DNA from: Nocardiopsis ansamitocini
Lineage (GTDB): Bacteria; Actinomycetota; Actinomycetes; Streptosporangiales; Streptosporangiaceae
Reading direction: 5' to 3'
Length of the DNA: 64,000 nt
NCBI RefSeq assembly: GCF_030268225.1
Contig: NZ_BSQG01000002.1
Span: 372,001 to 436,000, forward strand
Under the pieces are notes generated by a model that saw nothing but the letters and a program-made list of their open reading frames with translations, had not been told where the DNA came from and did no database searches. Shown piece by piece: positions 1 to 9,152 of this stretch; within the stretch, counting starts at the first letter, position 1, and each line of letters starts with the position of its first letter. A program made the translations under genes and the position numbers.

Positions 1-115
1 CCTGGAGGGTAAGCACCGGCTCAGGGCCGACGGGGACACCGTTTCGGCACGCACGGTCCGACGGGTCGCTCCATCGCGTGGTGGAGGACGGCCGGTACGA
101 GGTTAAGGGGAACAC

Positions 116-352
116 ATGAGCGTCGAACTCGAAGAGGCATCCCGCCAGCTCGAACAGGCCATCCACGACGCGCGGGTGACGTTCGACTGCATCGCACTCG
201 ACGAACTCGATCGGGCCCACACCAACGCCATCACCGCGCGGGCCTCCGTGGACGCCGCGGAGAACGCGATCCGGATGGAGCTGGAGCGACGTGCCTCCGA
301 GGCCGAGGCCAGGGAGGAGCAGGAAGAGGCGGAGACCCCCAGCGGTTCCTGA
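116..352 (+). CDS. small helical protein of unknown function, 78 aa
   Basis: I do not recognise a family. The product is 78 residues, highly charged, with almost no Gly or Pro before the last few residues. It looks like two amphipathic helices ending in an acidic run (residues 58-72, rich in Glu and Ala), so a coiled coil is likely. It has no signal peptide or membrane segment. The ATG at 116 follows an AAGGGG ribosome site at good spacing, which fixes the start. It converges on dacB, with a hairpin between the two genes. The role is unknown; the gene call itself is fairly safe because of the start signal and the high third-position GC. Confidence 0.7.
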   Translation: MSVELEEASRQLEQAIHDARVTFDCIALDELDRAHTNAITARASVDAAENAIRMELERRASEAEAREEQEEAETPSGS

Positions 353-392
353 ACCCCTGATCCACCTCTTCGACCGGGTGCTTGAGCTGTGT

Positions 393-428
393 GTCCACCC
401 GACCGCGCCGCTCGATCGGCGGGTGGAC
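393..428. terminator. hairpin between convergent genes
   Basis: GTCCACCCG (393-401) pairs exactly with CGGGTGGAC (420-428). The hairpin lies between the stop of the small helical gene and the stop of dacB, so it could end transcription from both sides. There is no T tract. Confidence 0.5.
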
Positions 429-497
429 CCGGCGCGCAGCGCTTCGCCGGGTGCTCGCCCGTTTTCCCCGGACATGCCGTGCCGGCGGTGGCCGTCC

Positions 498-1847
498 TTA
501 GACCAGGACCGCTGCCAGGGTGTCGAGGATGTAGCCCGACGCGCCGCTGTGGTTGGCCACGAACGCGAACACCACCAGACGGCCCTCGGCGTTGTAGGCC
601 GTTCCGGCCAGTGCACTCACCCCGTTGAGGGTCCCGGTCTTGGCGCGCACCAGTCCGGCGCCGGCCTCCGCGGGGCCGCTGGGTGAGTAACGGGACCGCA
701 GGCTTCCGCTGAAGTGCGCGGTGGGCAGCCCGCTCAGCGTGTAGTAGAGGTCGGGGCGATCGGGGTCGGCGGCCAACAGGAGGAGTTCCACCAGGGCCTG
801 GGGCGAGATCCGGTTCCGTGTGGACAGCCCGCTGTTGTCGCTGATGTCCACCCCCTCGATGCCCAACTCCGCCAGCACCGTGTCGGTCGCGGCCACGGCC
901 CCCTCGAAGGTGAGCTCCTCGCCCTGTGCCAGCGCGATCTGGCGTGCGAGCGCCTCGGCGATGTTGTTGTCGCTGGTCAGCATCATCATTTCGACGAGAG
1001 CGGAGACGGGCGGGGAGTCCACACTCCCCAGAACGTCGGGTTCCTCGGGGGCGGTGACCTCCGAGAGGCCGCCGGTGACGGTGATCCCCGCCGACTCCAG
1101 CTCCTTGGCGAATGCCTCGGCCGCGACCAGGGGCGGGTTCTCCACCCGGCTGGACGAATCCGGCTCCACCCGGCCCTCGTCGATCATCAGCGCGTGGACC
1201 GCCCCCGTACTGCCCTCGGGGACGTAGTTCTTCTTCCACCCCGGACCGAGGGCCGACCCCGGATACGTGCTGTCGTCGTAGTCCAGCCGGACCGCGTCGA
1301 TGCCCTCCTCGTCCAGGGAGGCGGCCGTCTGCCGTGCCAGGTCCTCAAGGGTCGCCAGGCGCGGATACCGCTCCCCGTCGTCCTTGCGGGTGAGAGTGGG
1401 ATCACCACCGCCCACGAGCACGACCTCATCGGGGTCCTCGCCGCGGACCACCCGGGTGGTGATGTGGGTGTCGGGCCCGGGGGAGTGCAGCACCGCCACG
1501 GCCGTGACCACCTTGGTGGTGGACGCCGGAACTGCCCCCTTGGTCCCCTGGCGCGCGTAAAGTTCCTGGTGGGTCTGCGCATCGGCGACGTATGCGAAGA
1601 GCCCCTCGCTGATGTCCGAACGCGACATGGGATCATCGAGAATGTCCGCGAGCCGATCCGGGCCGACCGCCTCCGCTCCCGCGTCCGCCGCGGCCGGAGC
1701 CGGTCCCTCTTCGGCCCGGGCTACGGGATAAGGCGCGGTTTCTCCGGGGCGCGACTCGATCACGTCCAGGGCGACCACACCGGTTGCCAGCACGAATACG
1801 TTCAGCAGGCCCAATGTGAGGCAGGCCAAGATCCGATCGTGCCGCAC
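498..1847 (-). CDS. dacB: D-alanyl-D-alanine carboxypeptidase / endopeptidase (PBP4 type, S13 family)
   Basis: Low-molecular-mass penicillin-binding protein that trims or cleaves peptidoglycan stem peptides outside the membrane. The three active-site motifs are visible: STTK (Ser about 109 from the GTG start), SDNN and KTGTLNG, in the order and spacing of S13 enzymes. An N-terminal hydrophobic stretch of about 22 residues ([17 protein letters not shown] and on) acts as a signal or anchor. The frame stays open back to 1913 (471 aa), but that start would overlap the ppa ribosome site. The GTG at 1847 (449 aa), just before the hydrophobic segment, is preferred. It is divergent from ppa, as in other actinomycetes. 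Confidence 0.9.
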   Translation of the reverse strand: MRHDRILACLTLGLLNVFVLATGVVALDVIESRPGETAPYPVARAEEGPAPAAADAGAEAVGPDRLADILDDPMSRSDISEGLFAYVADAQTHQELYARQGTKGAVPASTTKVVTAVAVLHSPGPDTHITTRVVRGEDPDEVVLVGGGDPTLTRKDDGERYPRLATLEDLARQTAASLDEEGIDAVRLDYDDSTYPGSALGPGWKKNYVPEGSTGAVHALMIDEGRVEPDSSSRVENPPLVAAEAFAKELESAGITVTGGLSEVTAPEEPDVLGSVDSPPVSALVEMMMLTSDNNIAEALARQIALAQGEELTFEGAVAATDTVLAELGIEGVDISDNSGLSTRNRISPQALVELLLLAADPDRPDLYYTLSGLPTAHFSGSLRSRYSPSGPAEAGAGLVRAKTGTLNGVSALAGTAYNAEGRLVVFAFVANHSGASGYILDTLAAVLV

Positions 1848-1930
1848 CCCTGGTACCTGCCTTTCCGTGGCATCGCGAGAAACCTGTGAACTATGGAGCG
1901 ACACTAGTCGCAAGGGGAGCCGAGGACAGC

Positions 1931-2449
1931 ATGGAATTCGACGTAACGATCGAGATCCCGAAGGGCGAGCGCAACAAGTACGAGATGGACCATGAGACCG
2001 GCCGCATCCGGTTGGACCGCATGCTGTTCACCTCGACCAGTTACCCCGCCGACTACGGTTTCATCGACGGAACGCTGGGTGACGACGGCGACCCGCTGGA
2101 CGCGCTGGTGCTGCTCAAGCACTCCACCTTCCCGGGGTGCCTGATCCGCTGCCGCGCCATCGGCATGTTCCGTATGCGCGACGAGGCAGGCGGTGACGAC
2201 AAGGTGTTGTGCGTGCCGTCCACGGACCCGCGCATGGAACACATGCGTGACATTCACCACGTCAACGAGTTCGAGCGGCTGGAGATCCAGCACTTCTTCA
2301 CGGTCTACAAGGACCTCGAACCGGGCAAGTCCGTCGAGGGGGCCACCTGGGTGGGGCGCCACGAGGCCGAGGAGGAGATCAAGAACTCCATCAAGCGTGC
2401 GGCCGACCACGGTGTGCACGGCGACACCACGCACTTCAAGCTGGACTAG
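1931..2449 (+). CDS. ppa: inorganic pyrophosphatase (family I)
   Basis: Soluble enzyme that hydrolyses pyrophosphate to two phosphates and so pulls nucleotide and aminoacyl-tRNA synthesis forward. It is 172 residues, the usual length for bacterial family I. Recognisable are the N-terminal [12 protein letters not shown] strand, the DYGFIDGT segment and the signature [11 protein letters not shown] that carries the metal-binding aspartates. The ATG at 1931 is preceded by AAGGGGAG at correct spacing. An upstream in-frame start at 1886 would add an unconserved tail. It faces away from dacB, and the roughly 85 bases between them must hold both promoters. Confidence 0.97.
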   Translation: MEFDVTIEIPKGERNKYEMDHETGRIRLDRMLFTSTSYPADYGFIDGTLGDDGDPLDALVLLKHSTFPGCLIRCRAIGMFRMRDEAGGDDKVLCVPSTDPRMEHMRDIHHVNEFERLEIQHFFTVYKDLEPGKSVEGATWVGRHEAEEEIKNSIKRAADHGVHGDTTHFKLD

Positions 2450-2567
2450 AACGGCGTTCTCGTCCGCGACCCGGGGTGGGTGCCATCCGCTCCGCGCTGG
2501 GTCGCGGTGCTGGTCGGGCCGGCTCGCCGTGAACGCGCCTCCCGGGCTGTGCGTGCTCCCGCGCCGG

Positions 2568-3140
2568 TCACCAGCCGGGTGCCGGTGCGCTGCCGGAGGC
2601 CCAGACCAGGACCAGGGCCAGTACGGCAACCGCGCAGCCGGTGATGAACAGCCCCGGAATGAGATACGCCCCCGCTCCCGGTTCGCTTCCTGTGCCCATG
2701 GGGACCGGGAAGCCCGCGCGATCGAGATGGTCGGCCCGGTGCGCAACGTGTTTGCGGTAGTCGGCGAGCTCGGGAGCCACCACTCCACTGAGCACACGGA
2801 CCCGCAGCGCCGCGTGCTGGCCGGTGGTCTCCGGCTCCGGCCCCGGTGCGGTCTCCCGGGTGGCCTCGGCGACCGCGGTGTGTCGTGCGCATTCCGCGTC
2901 GGCCAGGGCCAGCAGCCATTCCTTCAGCCGGTCGGGTGCTGTCAACCGCCCGATGTGCGCCCGGGCGACGATGACGGTGTCGCGCACCACCGACTGCGCC
3001 ACGGCGCGATCGCCCAGGGTGCGAACGCAGTGCTGGTACAGCGTCACCCCGTAGGCGTCGAAGAGCAGCCCGCACGCGTGCGCGGCGGTGAACCCGTTCG
3101 ACCGCAGGGCCCTGGCCAGCTCACGATCGGTCATGATCAC
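2568..3140 (-). CDS. membrane-anchored protein with a sigma-factor-like helical domain, 190 aa
   Basis: Residues 1-100 read like the helical core of a sigma-70 region 2 (DRELARALRSNG, LFDAYGVTLYQHC, DTVIVARAHIGRL). Unlike true ECF factors, there is no recognisable region 4. The protein ends in one membrane helix (about 157-180, YLIPGLFITGCAVAVLALVLV) and a short tail. Such proteins occur in actinomycetes without an assigned function. A degenerate sigma or a regulator tethered to the membrane is possible, but this is inference. The second Met (residue 3) is an equally good start. It converges on ppa and lies in the same direction as the NERD-like gene upstream. Confidence 0.7.
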   Translation of the reverse strand: MIMTDRELARALRSNGFTAAHACGLLFDAYGVTLYQHCVRTLGDRAVAQSVVRDTVIVARAHIGRLTAPDRLKEWLLALADAECARHTAVAEATRETAPGPEPETTGQHAALRVRVLSGVVAPELADYRKHVAHRADHLDRAGFPVPMGTGSEPGAGAYLIPGLFITGCAVAVLALVLVWASGSAPAPGW

Positions 3141-3238
3141 AAAATTACGGTCGATCCGGCTTCAGCACCGGCGTTTCCCCAAGTTCGCGCCGAATACCGC
3201 CGACCATGGGATGTCTTGTCGGGCATGGCGCTCCGGGG

Positions 3239-3850
3239 TCACGTCGCCCCGGCGGTCATCTGCTCGGCGATCCCGTTGACGTCCTCGCCGGTCAGGATCG
3301 CGGGCTGGGCCAGGATGTGCCCCACCACGCTTCCCGGGCGGGCGATGATGCTGCGTCCCGCGCGCATGACGGGTTCCGGCAGGCGCCCCACAACGGCGAT
3401 GACCGGGACGATCCCGACCTCCGGCCAGTTCTCGCACAGCCGCAGCGTGCGTTCCAGCCTGGCCGCCTGGGAGGTGAGCCGTTCCACCGCCCGGGAGGCG
3501 GGAAGGTCGCCGATCATCCAGTCGTCGCCCGCCCAGGACACCGCGTGCTGCCAGACCCGGGTCTCCAGCAGGTACACCCCGCCCGGTCCGACCACCAGGT
3601 GCCGGGAATGGCCGTCCGGCACCACCTGGTATCCGTGCCGGTGCAGCGACCGCAGAAGTCGACCGCGACCGTAGGGGGCGGGCAGCCTGGCGCCGGCCGT
3701 TCCCAACAGCAGGTAACTGACGGTGGCCAGCACCGACACCAGAATCCCGGCCCGCCAGTTCAAGAACCCGGCAGCCATGACGCCCGCGGCTGCGACGACC
3801 AGGACACGCACGGCGAAGCGCGCTGCCCGCGCGCTGCCCGAGTCAGACAT
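3239..3850 (-). CDS. NERD-like domain membrane protein
   Basis: About 203 residues from the preferred ATG at 3850; the frame is open to 3901. A hydrophobic pair of helices (roughly residues 12-50) is followed by a NERD-type fold (nuclease-related domain): the segment HLVVGPGGVYLLETR corresponds to the family's core strand pair. The usual Asp-Thr-Lys there is replaced by Glu-Thr-Arg, so catalysis is doubtful. The function of most NERD proteins is unknown. The large upstream gap to the leader-peptide gene on the other strand suggests that it has its own promoter. Confidence 0.75.
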   Translation of the reverse strand: MSDSGSARAARFAVRVLVVAAAGVMAAGFLNWRAGILVSVLATVSYLLLGTAGARLPAPYGRGRLLRSLHRHGYQVVPDGHSRHLVVGPGGVYLLETRVWQHAVSWAGDDWMIGDLPASRAVERLTSQAARLERTLRLCENWPEVGIVPVIAVVGRLPEPVMRAGRSIIARPGSVVGHILAQPAILTGEDVNGIAEQMTAGAT

Positions 3851-4252
3851 GACGGCGGGTCGCTCGGGCTCCCCCGGGCGTGGTGGTCCGCCATGTCCCA
3901 CTGGTCACCTCCGACACGGCCCGGAGACCGGGGCCGCGGCTCTGGGGGGGCGTGGCCGATCGTGTCGCCGTTCGCGGAGCGAACGAGTGGATCGCTCGCG
4001 TCGCCGGGCCGGCCGACAGCCCGTCCGCTCGCCGTGTGCGAGCCCGTTTCCTTCCGGGAAACGCTCCGGTCCCACCGCCTGCCGCTCCGCCCCCGATTCC
4101 GCGCTGCGGGTGCTTCCGCTCTACCCGGAAATCCAATGCCATCACCGAAAGCCCCGGAATCGCAATGAGTTTGCCGAAAAAATGGCCGGTTCGCTGCGTC
4201 AGCCCCGCAGAAGGGGCGTGATCGGTAAGACACTCCGGATTATTCGTTCGGC
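3851..4252. other. divergent intergenic region, no gene seen
   Basis: About 400 bases between the NERD-like gene (leftward) and the leader-peptide promoter (rightward). The only structure noted is the short inverted repeat GTTTCC-N5-GGAAAC at 4046-4062. No convincing coding sequence with a start signal was found on either strand. Confidence 0.5.
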
Positions 4253-4288
4253 TTGACATGGCCGTCCAGGGTTGGTCTGCTTACCACC
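4253..4288 (+). promoter_or_regulatory. promoter for a leaderless cysteine leader peptide
   Basis: A perfect -35 hexamer TTGACA lies at 4253-4258. With a usual spacer, the -10 falls in TCTGCTTAC (4276-4284), which puts the transcription start at or next to the ATG at 4289. No ribosome-binding site precedes that ATG. The arrangement fits a leaderless transcript, common in actinobacteria. The -10 is weak by consensus, so its exact position is uncertain. Confidence 0.55.
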
Positions 4289-4396
4289 ATGCATCCGCGT
4301 ACGCAGCTGGTCCGGTCGGCCATGGCTCGCAAGGCCCCCGTGGCCTTTCGCCGTGTTGCCAGCTCGCTGTGTTCGCCTTCCTCGTGTTGTCGTTGA
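4289..4396 (+). CDS. cysteine-rich leader peptide, 35 aa (attenuation ORF)
   Basis: ATG at 4289 to TGA at 4394-4396 encodes 35 residues: an Arg-rich body (MHPRTQLVRS, then FRRVASSLC) ending in CSPSSCCR, so three of the last eight residues are Cys. It sits alone upstream of a cysteine-dioxygenase-like cupin gene that starts about 185 bases later. Established knowledge: in mycobacteria, leaderless ORFs ending in a Cys tract act as cysteine-responsive attenuators, and short Cys-ended leader peptides precede sulfur genes in other actinomycetes. I infer that ribosome stalling at the TGT codons, when Cys-tRNA is scarce, controls the downstream gene. Confidence 0.65.
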   Translation: MHPRTQLVRSAMARKAPVAFRRVASSLCSPSSCCR

Positions 4397-4581
4397 TCCA
4401 CTAGATCCGACGATGCCCGTGGAGAGAGCGCCCCGCTAACCGGCCCCTCCGCGACCTTCGGCGCAACCACGCGCTTCCACCCGCACCCCGTCGCCGCGCG
4501 CAGGGGCGGTTCCGCAGCATTCACCATCGTGAGCGTCCCCGATCCTGGACCCGCGATCCCTTTCACAAAGGACCACTGTCG

Positions 4582-5148
4582 GTGTCGTACGACATTTCCA
4601 GCCCCACACGCCCCGCCTCCCGCACCGAGTCGCCCGCTGCCCCCGGACCCCGGATCGACAGCGCAGCGCTCGCCGACTCCCTCGCCGGGATCGGCGACAT
4701 CGTGATGGCGGGGCAGCGCAGTGCCTACGACCACCTGCGCACCCGCACGGTGCCCACGGTGGGTCAGTTGATGACGGCCGCCCGCGGAGCGGCGCAGTCC
4801 CTGCTGCGTCCGACCCTGTGGCCGCAGCGTCGTGGGCATTGGCAGCTCGTCCCGCGTGTGGCCCGGCGCCATGCCAGAGGACGGATGCGGGTGACCGCGG
4901 TGACGCTGGAGCCCAACGGGTTCGTCTCGCTGGCCGCAGAGCGAGGGCCCGGTGACCCGGTGCCCACCTCCGAGGTGGTCCAACTGGTCAGTGGTCGTGC
5001 CCACACCGTGGTCACCGGCGCCGCCGGTCAATTGCTGGCCGTGCAGGAGCTCACTCCGGGCCGGGCCCGCGTGCTCGGGGGAGAGGCAGGACACCAACTG
5101 CTCAACACGGGTGTCGAACCCGCCCTGGTGATCCGGGTCAGTTCCTGA
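4582..5148 (+). CDS. cupin protein related to cysteine dioxygenase but lacking metal ligands
   Basis: 188 residues from a GTG at 4582. The C-terminal half (about 85-188) follows the layout of actinobacterial cysteine dioxygenases. The stretch with EVVQLVSG, then LTPGRARVLGG, then NTGVEPALVIRV aligns with the segments that follow the metal site, but the HxH pair expected just before EVVQLVSG is absent (the sequence there is AAERGPGDP). The iron-binding enzyme activity is therefore probably lost. The cysteine leader peptide upstream supports a sulfur-amino-acid link. A sensor or scaffold role is possible but unproven. The family assignment rests on by-eye alignment only. Confidence 0.6.
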   Translation: MSYDISSPTRPASRTESPAAPGPRIDSAALADSLAGIGDIVMAGQRSAYDHLRTRTVPTVGQLMTAARGAAQSLLRPTLWPQRRGHWQLVPRVARRHARGRMRVTAVTLEPNGFVSLAAERGPGDPVPTSEVVQLVSGRAHTVVTGAAGQLLAVQELTPGRARVLGGEAGHQLLNTGVEPALVIRVSS

Positions 5149-5165
5149 GGGTCGGCCCGGGCGCT

Positions 5166-5534
5166 TCAACCGGGCACGCTCTTGGCCGCGGCGCGCAGCG
5201 CCTCGTCGACGGTTCGGACCGCGCGCAGGGTCTCGGCCAGTCGACGTCCTTCGACGAGGTAGGCGTTCATGACCTGGTCGAGCACGGGCGGTGCGAGATG
5301 CTCGCGCAGGTCCACCCGCGCGGTGCGGTACCCCTGCCGGGTCGCTTCCAGGCAGGCGCCGAGGTGGTCCGACGCGAGCCGGGAGAGTGCGATCGGATGC
5401 CTGCGCAGCACGCCGTGCAGTCGGTAGTCGGCGGGAACCTGGTCGAAGAGCCAGGCCGTGGCGGTCTCGGCGAAGTCCGCGCTCCCCGGTGGGTGCACGC
5501 TCGCGGGCCAGTCCGGAGGCAGGTGATCGGGCAT
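5166..5534 (-). CDS. conserved hypothetical protein, 122 aa
   Basis: A soluble, mostly helical protein starting at the ATG at 5534. It has the conserved-looking core FDQVPADYRLHGVLRRHPIAL and an Arg-rich second half. I do not recognise a named domain. It is convergent with the cupin gene (stops 18 bases apart) and divergent from the DUF2342 protease. High third-position GC and a clean boundary support a real gene. The frame continues upstream to 7295, but that part is antisense to the protease and is not credible. Confidence 0.7.
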   Translation of the reverse strand: MPDHLPPDWPASVHPPGSADFAETATAWLFDQVPADYRLHGVLRRHPIALSRLASDHLGACLEATRQGYRTARVDLREHLAPPVLDQVMNAYLVEGRRLAETLRAVRTVDEALRAAAKSVPG

Positions 5535-5711
5535 GCCAGCACGATACCCTTTTGTCGAACTCGTGTTCGAGTGAGGCGCGCGGTCGGACGGCGTCCGATT
5601 TCTTCGGAGTCTTTGCCGACCCTGGCCGCGCACTCGGGGAGGCCCTGAGAAAACCCGTGGATCCGGGGGTGGAAACCCGGTTGGGAGCGAATCAGTGGGT
5701 ACGTTGAAACC

Positions 5712-7049
5712 GTGACTCTGATCGACTGGGAAGTAGCCGTCAACACCGGTGTCCGACTCGTGCGCCCGGGCCCGCAGGTTGATCTCGCCGAGGCGCGCCA
5801 GGCAGTGACCCAGCTGCGAGAACTCTCCGTGACCGCGCAGTCCCACGTGCGCGAGTTCACCGGGATGCGCAGTCTGGAACCCGCTGGGCCGGCGGTGATC
5901 GTCGACCGCCCAGGATGGATCAAGGCCAACGTCGAAGGCTTCCGGGCGGTTCTCGACCCCCTGCTGGACCGGTTGGGACGTTCCCGTCCGGGCAACTCCG
6001 CCGCCGCCAACCTCACCACCGCGGTGGGCGCACGGGTGACCGGTGTCCAACTCGGCGCGGTGCTCTCCTACCTCGCCGGCCGGGTGCTCGGCCAGTACGA
6101 GCTGTTCCTGCCGCCCGACCCCGACAACAAGGCCCGCACCGGCCGGCTCACGCTGGTCGCGCCCAACATCGTGCACGCCGAGCGCGAACTCGGGGTGGAC
6201 CCCCGGGACTTCCGGCTCTGGGTCTGCCTGCACGAGGAGACCCACCGCACCCAGTTCACCGCCAACCCGTGGCTGCGGGAGTACGTGCAGGACCAGATGC
6301 GCGAGTACCTCCTCGCCTCGGACCTCGACACCTCCGCTTTCCTCAACCGCCTGCGCTCCGCCGGCGAGGCGGTGGCCGATGCGGTGCGCGGAAACGACGC
6401 CAACCTCATCGACGCCTTCCAGACCGAGCAGCAGAGCGAGATCCTGGACCGGGTCACCGCCGTCATGACCCTTGCCGAAGGCCACGGCGACTACGTGATG
6501 GACGCGGTCGGACCCGAGGTCGTCCCGACCGTGGTCGAGATCCGCCGCCGCTTCCAGCAGCGGCGCGAGGGCGGCAACCGAATCGACAAGGTCATCCGCC
6601 AGCTGCTGGGCCTCGACCTCAAGATGAAGCAGTATGAAGAGGGCGCGGCCTTCGTCCGCACGGTCGTCACGCAGGTCGGGATGGCCGACTTCAACCGGGT
6701 CTGGGAATCCCCGGAGACCCTGCCCACACTGGCCGAGATCCGCAGCCCGGAGGCGTGGATCGCCAGGGTCGTCCATCCGCCGGTGCCCATCACCGCGGGG
6801 GGCCGGCACGAGGCCGGGACCGGTCCGAAGGAACCCGGGCCCACCGCTGGTACGGCCGCCGATGGGCCGCCGGTCGTCCCCGTGCCCGATGCTCCCGAGC
6901 CCACCGCTGGCACGGCCGCCGATGCGCCGCCGGTCGTCCCCGTGCCGGATGCCGAACCCGCGGCTCCCACCGCCGACGGCGACGCGGAGCCCGACTCCTC
7001 CACAACCGAGGAGGACCCCAAGAGCCCGCCGCCCCCTGCTGCGAGCTGA
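5712..7049 (+). CDS. zinc-dependent metalloprotease, DUF2342 / F420 biosynthesis-associated family
   Basis: 445 residues from a GTG at 5712. The family core spans about residues 1-365, with the zinc motif HEETH at 174-178 ([10 protein letters not shown]) and a later conserved helical half. Such proteins are widespread in actinobacteria, and some are labelled F420-biosynthesis-associated from genome context; their substrate is not known. The last 80 residues are a low-complexity Pro/Ala/Asp tail with two near-identical copies of a unit that contains PTAGTAAD and PPVVPVPDA. It is followed by tilS, as in Streptomyces. There is no signal peptide, so it is probably cytosolic. Confidence 0.9.
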   Translation: MTLIDWEVAVNTGVRLVRPGPQVDLAEARQAVTQLRELSVTAQSHVREFTGMRSLEPAGPAVIVDRPGWIKANVEGFRAVLDPLLDRLGRSRPGNSAAANLTTAVGARVTGVQLGAVLSYLAGRVLGQYELFLPPDPDNKARTGRLTLVAPNIVHAERELGVDPRDFRLWVCLHEETHRTQFTANPWLREYVQDQMREYLLASDLDTSAFLNRLRSAGEAVADAVRGNDANLIDAFQTEQQSEILDRVTAVMTLAEGHGDYVMDAVGPEVVPTVVEIRRRFQQRREGGNRIDKVIRQLLGLDLKMKQYEEGAAFVRTVVTQVGMADFNRVWESPETLPTLAEIRSPEAWIARVVHPPVPITAGGRHEAGTGPKEPGPTAGTAADGPPVVPVPDAPEPTAGTAADAPPVVPVPDAEPAAPTADGDAEPDSSTTEEDPKSPPPPAAS

Positions 7050-7144
7050 GCGACCGCAGTTCTCGAACGCCCCTCCCGCCCGCATCGGCGGCAGGGGCGT
7101 TCGCCGTGCGTCACAGGTGGGACCAGACCCCGAATGAGGACTCC

Positions 7145-8131
7145 ATGACCGGACCGGCCCCCGCCGTCGCGGCGGTGCGCGTGGCGGTGCGCCGTGCGCT
7201 GGCCGAATTGGAGACGGGGGCGCTCGTCCTCGTCGCGTGCAGCGGAGGGCCCGATTCGCTGGCCCTGGCCGGTGCCACGGCGTTCGTCGCCCCACGGCTG
7301 GGACTGCGGGCGGGTGCCGTCACGGTGGACCACGGGCTCCAGGACGGCTCTGCCGAGCGCGCCGAGCAGGTCGCCCTGCTGCTGCGGGGCCTGGCGTTGG
7401 ACCCTGTCGATGCGGTCGCGGTCGAGGTGGGCGGTACGGGCGGGCCCGAGGGGGCGGCCCGCACCGCCCGCCATGCCGCGCTGGCCGAGCGTGCCGAGGC
7501 CCACGCCGCGGCGGCCGTCCTGTTCGGACACACCCGCGACGACCAGGCCGAGACGGTGCTGTTGCGCCTGGCCCGAGGGTCGGGAGCACGTTCCCTGGCG
7601 GGGATGGCGGCCCGGTCCGGCCGCTGGCTGCGCCCGCTGTTGGACGTGGATCGCGCCACCGTCCACGCCGCCGCGGATCTGATGGGCCTGGCCGCCTGGC
7701 AGGACCCGCACAACGCCGACTTCGCCTACGCGCGCTCGCGGGTGCGCCACGACGCGCTGCCCGGGCTGGAGCGCGCCCTGGGGCCGGGCGTGGCCGAGGC
7801 GCTGGCCCGCACGGCCGGTCTGTTGCGCGACGATGCCGATGCCCTCGACGAATGGGCGGATCGTGCCCGGGAGGGGGTGACGGCCGCTCCCGGGGAGCTC
7901 GACGCCGCGGCGCTGGCCGAACTGCCGCGGGCGGTACGCACCAGGCTGTTGCGTCGCGCGGCGCTGGAGGCGGGCTGTCCCGCCGGGGCCCTGGCCGCCC
8001 GGCACGTGTTCGAGCTGGACCGGTTGGTCACCGACTGGCGCGGGCAGAGGCGGGTGGACCTGCCGGGTGGGCTGGCCGGCGGTCGGAAAACCGGGCGTAT
8101 TGTCTTCTTCGCCAACAAAAAGGGTTTCTGA
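7145..8131 (+). CDS. tilS: tRNA(Ile)-lysidine synthase
   Basis: Converts the wobble cytidine of the CAU-anticodon isoleucine tRNA to lysidine using ATP and lysine, which prevents misreading of AUA/AUG. The 328-residue product has the PP-loop SGGPDS at 33-38, the downstream [20 protein letters not shown] segment that holds the tRNA/ATP site, and a short C-terminal domain typical of actinobacterial TilS. The ATG at 7145 is preceded by GAATGAGGA. It lies 120 bases upstream of hpt in the same direction, and the tilS-hpt-ftsH order is widely conserved in bacteria. Confidence 0.95.
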   Translation: MTGPAPAVAAVRVAVRRALAELETGALVLVACSGGPDSLALAGATAFVAPRLGLRAGAVTVDHGLQDGSAERAEQVALLLRGLALDPVDAVAVEVGGTGGPEGAARTARHAALAERAEAHAAAAVLFGHTRDDQAETVLLRLARGSGARSLAGMAARSGRWLRPLLDVDRATVHAAADLMGLAAWQDPHNADFAYARSRVRHDALPGLERALGPGVAEALARTAGLLRDDADALDEWADRAREGVTAAPGELDAAALAELPRAVRTRLLRRAALEAGCPAGALAARHVFELDRLVTDWRGQRRVDLPGGLAGGRKTGRIVFFANKKGF

Positions 8132-8251
8132 GGCGTTCTCGTCTCGATCGGACGTCGCGTCGCGGAGCGTTCTTCCGCGGCAGGTGGTTTGCTCCCTTTA
8201 TTCTGGTTGGCGTTCCAGCAACCGCGAGCTGAGCAGCGAGGACTTGTAAGC

Positions 8252-8803
8252 GTGGACGCGAAAGACATGGGCGACGCCCTCGAAAAGGTCCTGGTCACCG
8301 AAGAGCAGATCAAGGCCAGACACCGGGAGATGGCCGCCCAGATCGACGCCGACTACGCGGGCAAGGACCTGCTGCTGGTCGGCGTACTGCGGGGTGCGGT
8401 GATGGTGATGGCCGACATCGCGCGCGAACTGCACCATCCCTGCGAGATGGACTGGATGGCGGTCTCCTCCTACGGTGCGGGCACTGTCTCCTCCGGAGTG
8501 GTCCGCATCCTCAAGGACCTCGACACCGACATCCAGGGCCGCAACGTCCTGATCGTCGAGGACGTCATCGACTCCGGCCTGACGTTGTCCTGGCTGGTGG
8601 GCAACCTGAAGTCGCGCGGCCCGGCCTCCGTCGAGATCTGCACCATGGTGCGCAAGCCCCTGGCATTGGACCTGGACATCGACGTCAAGTACGTCGGCTT
8701 CGACCTGCCCAACGAGTTCATCGTCGGCTACGGGCTCGACTATGCCGAGAAGTACCGCAACCTGCCCTTCATCGGCACGCTGGCGCCGCACGTGTACCAG
8801 TAG
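8252..8803 (+). CDS. hpt: hypoxanthine phosphoribosyltransferase
   Basis: Purine salvage enzyme that makes IMP or GMP from hypoxanthine or guanine and PRPP. It is 184 residues from the GTG at 8252. An in-frame ATG at 8264 is an alternative. The PRPP-binding loop [14 protein letters not shown] (99-112, with Glu103-Asp104 and Asp107-Ser-Gly) and the N-terminal [10 protein letters not shown] flap region are intact. It precedes ftsH by 350 bases and is closed off by a strong hairpin right after the stop. Confidence 0.96.
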   Translation: MDAKDMGDALEKVLVTEEQIKARHREMAAQIDADYAGKDLLLVGVLRGAVMVMADIARELHHPCEMDWMAVSSYGAGTVSSGVVRILKDLDTDIQGRNVLIVEDVIDSGLTLSWLVGNLKSRGPASVEICTMVRKPLALDLDIDVKYVGFDLPNEFIVGYGLDYAEKYRNLPFIGTLAPHVYQ

Positions 8804-8812
8804 GGCGTGAGA

Positions 8813-8837
8813 ACCGGCCCCGGAACCCGGGGCCGGT
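8813..8837 (+). terminator. GC hairpin after hpt
   Basis: ACCGGCCCCGG (8813-8823) and CCGGGGCCGGT (8827-8837) pair perfectly over 11 bp with a 3-base loop, nine bases after the hpt stop. There is no T tract, as is common for actinomycete terminators. Confidence 0.7.
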
Positions 8838-9152
8838 GCCCGCGGGAACAACAAGGCATCCCGTGAGCGTTGGTGTCGTGACGGGACATCCCCCCGAACG
8901 CACGCGCACCGATCAGGTGTGGTGCCCTGCCCAGGGTGTACCGTCGATTATCCCGGCATCATTGTAGGGAGCACATGTCCGATAGGTCCCGCTTCTGGTG
9001 GCCGGCATGAGGCCCTCCGGTGGAACGGCGGAAATCTCCGGTGCGTTGACACGTCTTCGCCCGGTCCGCCCGTTTCCCCGTATCGGCGCCTCTGCGGTTC
9101 CCTGGGCGTGGGCCGCCGTCAGGAGGGACGGACCCAGCGGGGTTCCGTATAG
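8838..9152. promoter_or_regulatory. ftsH upstream region
   Basis: 315 bases without a supported gene between the hpt hairpin and ftsH. It must contain the ftsH promoter. I see no clear -35/-10 pair, riboswitch-like fold or small ORF with a ribosome site. An A/T-richer patch around 8940-8990 is the likeliest promoter zone. Confidence 0.4.
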
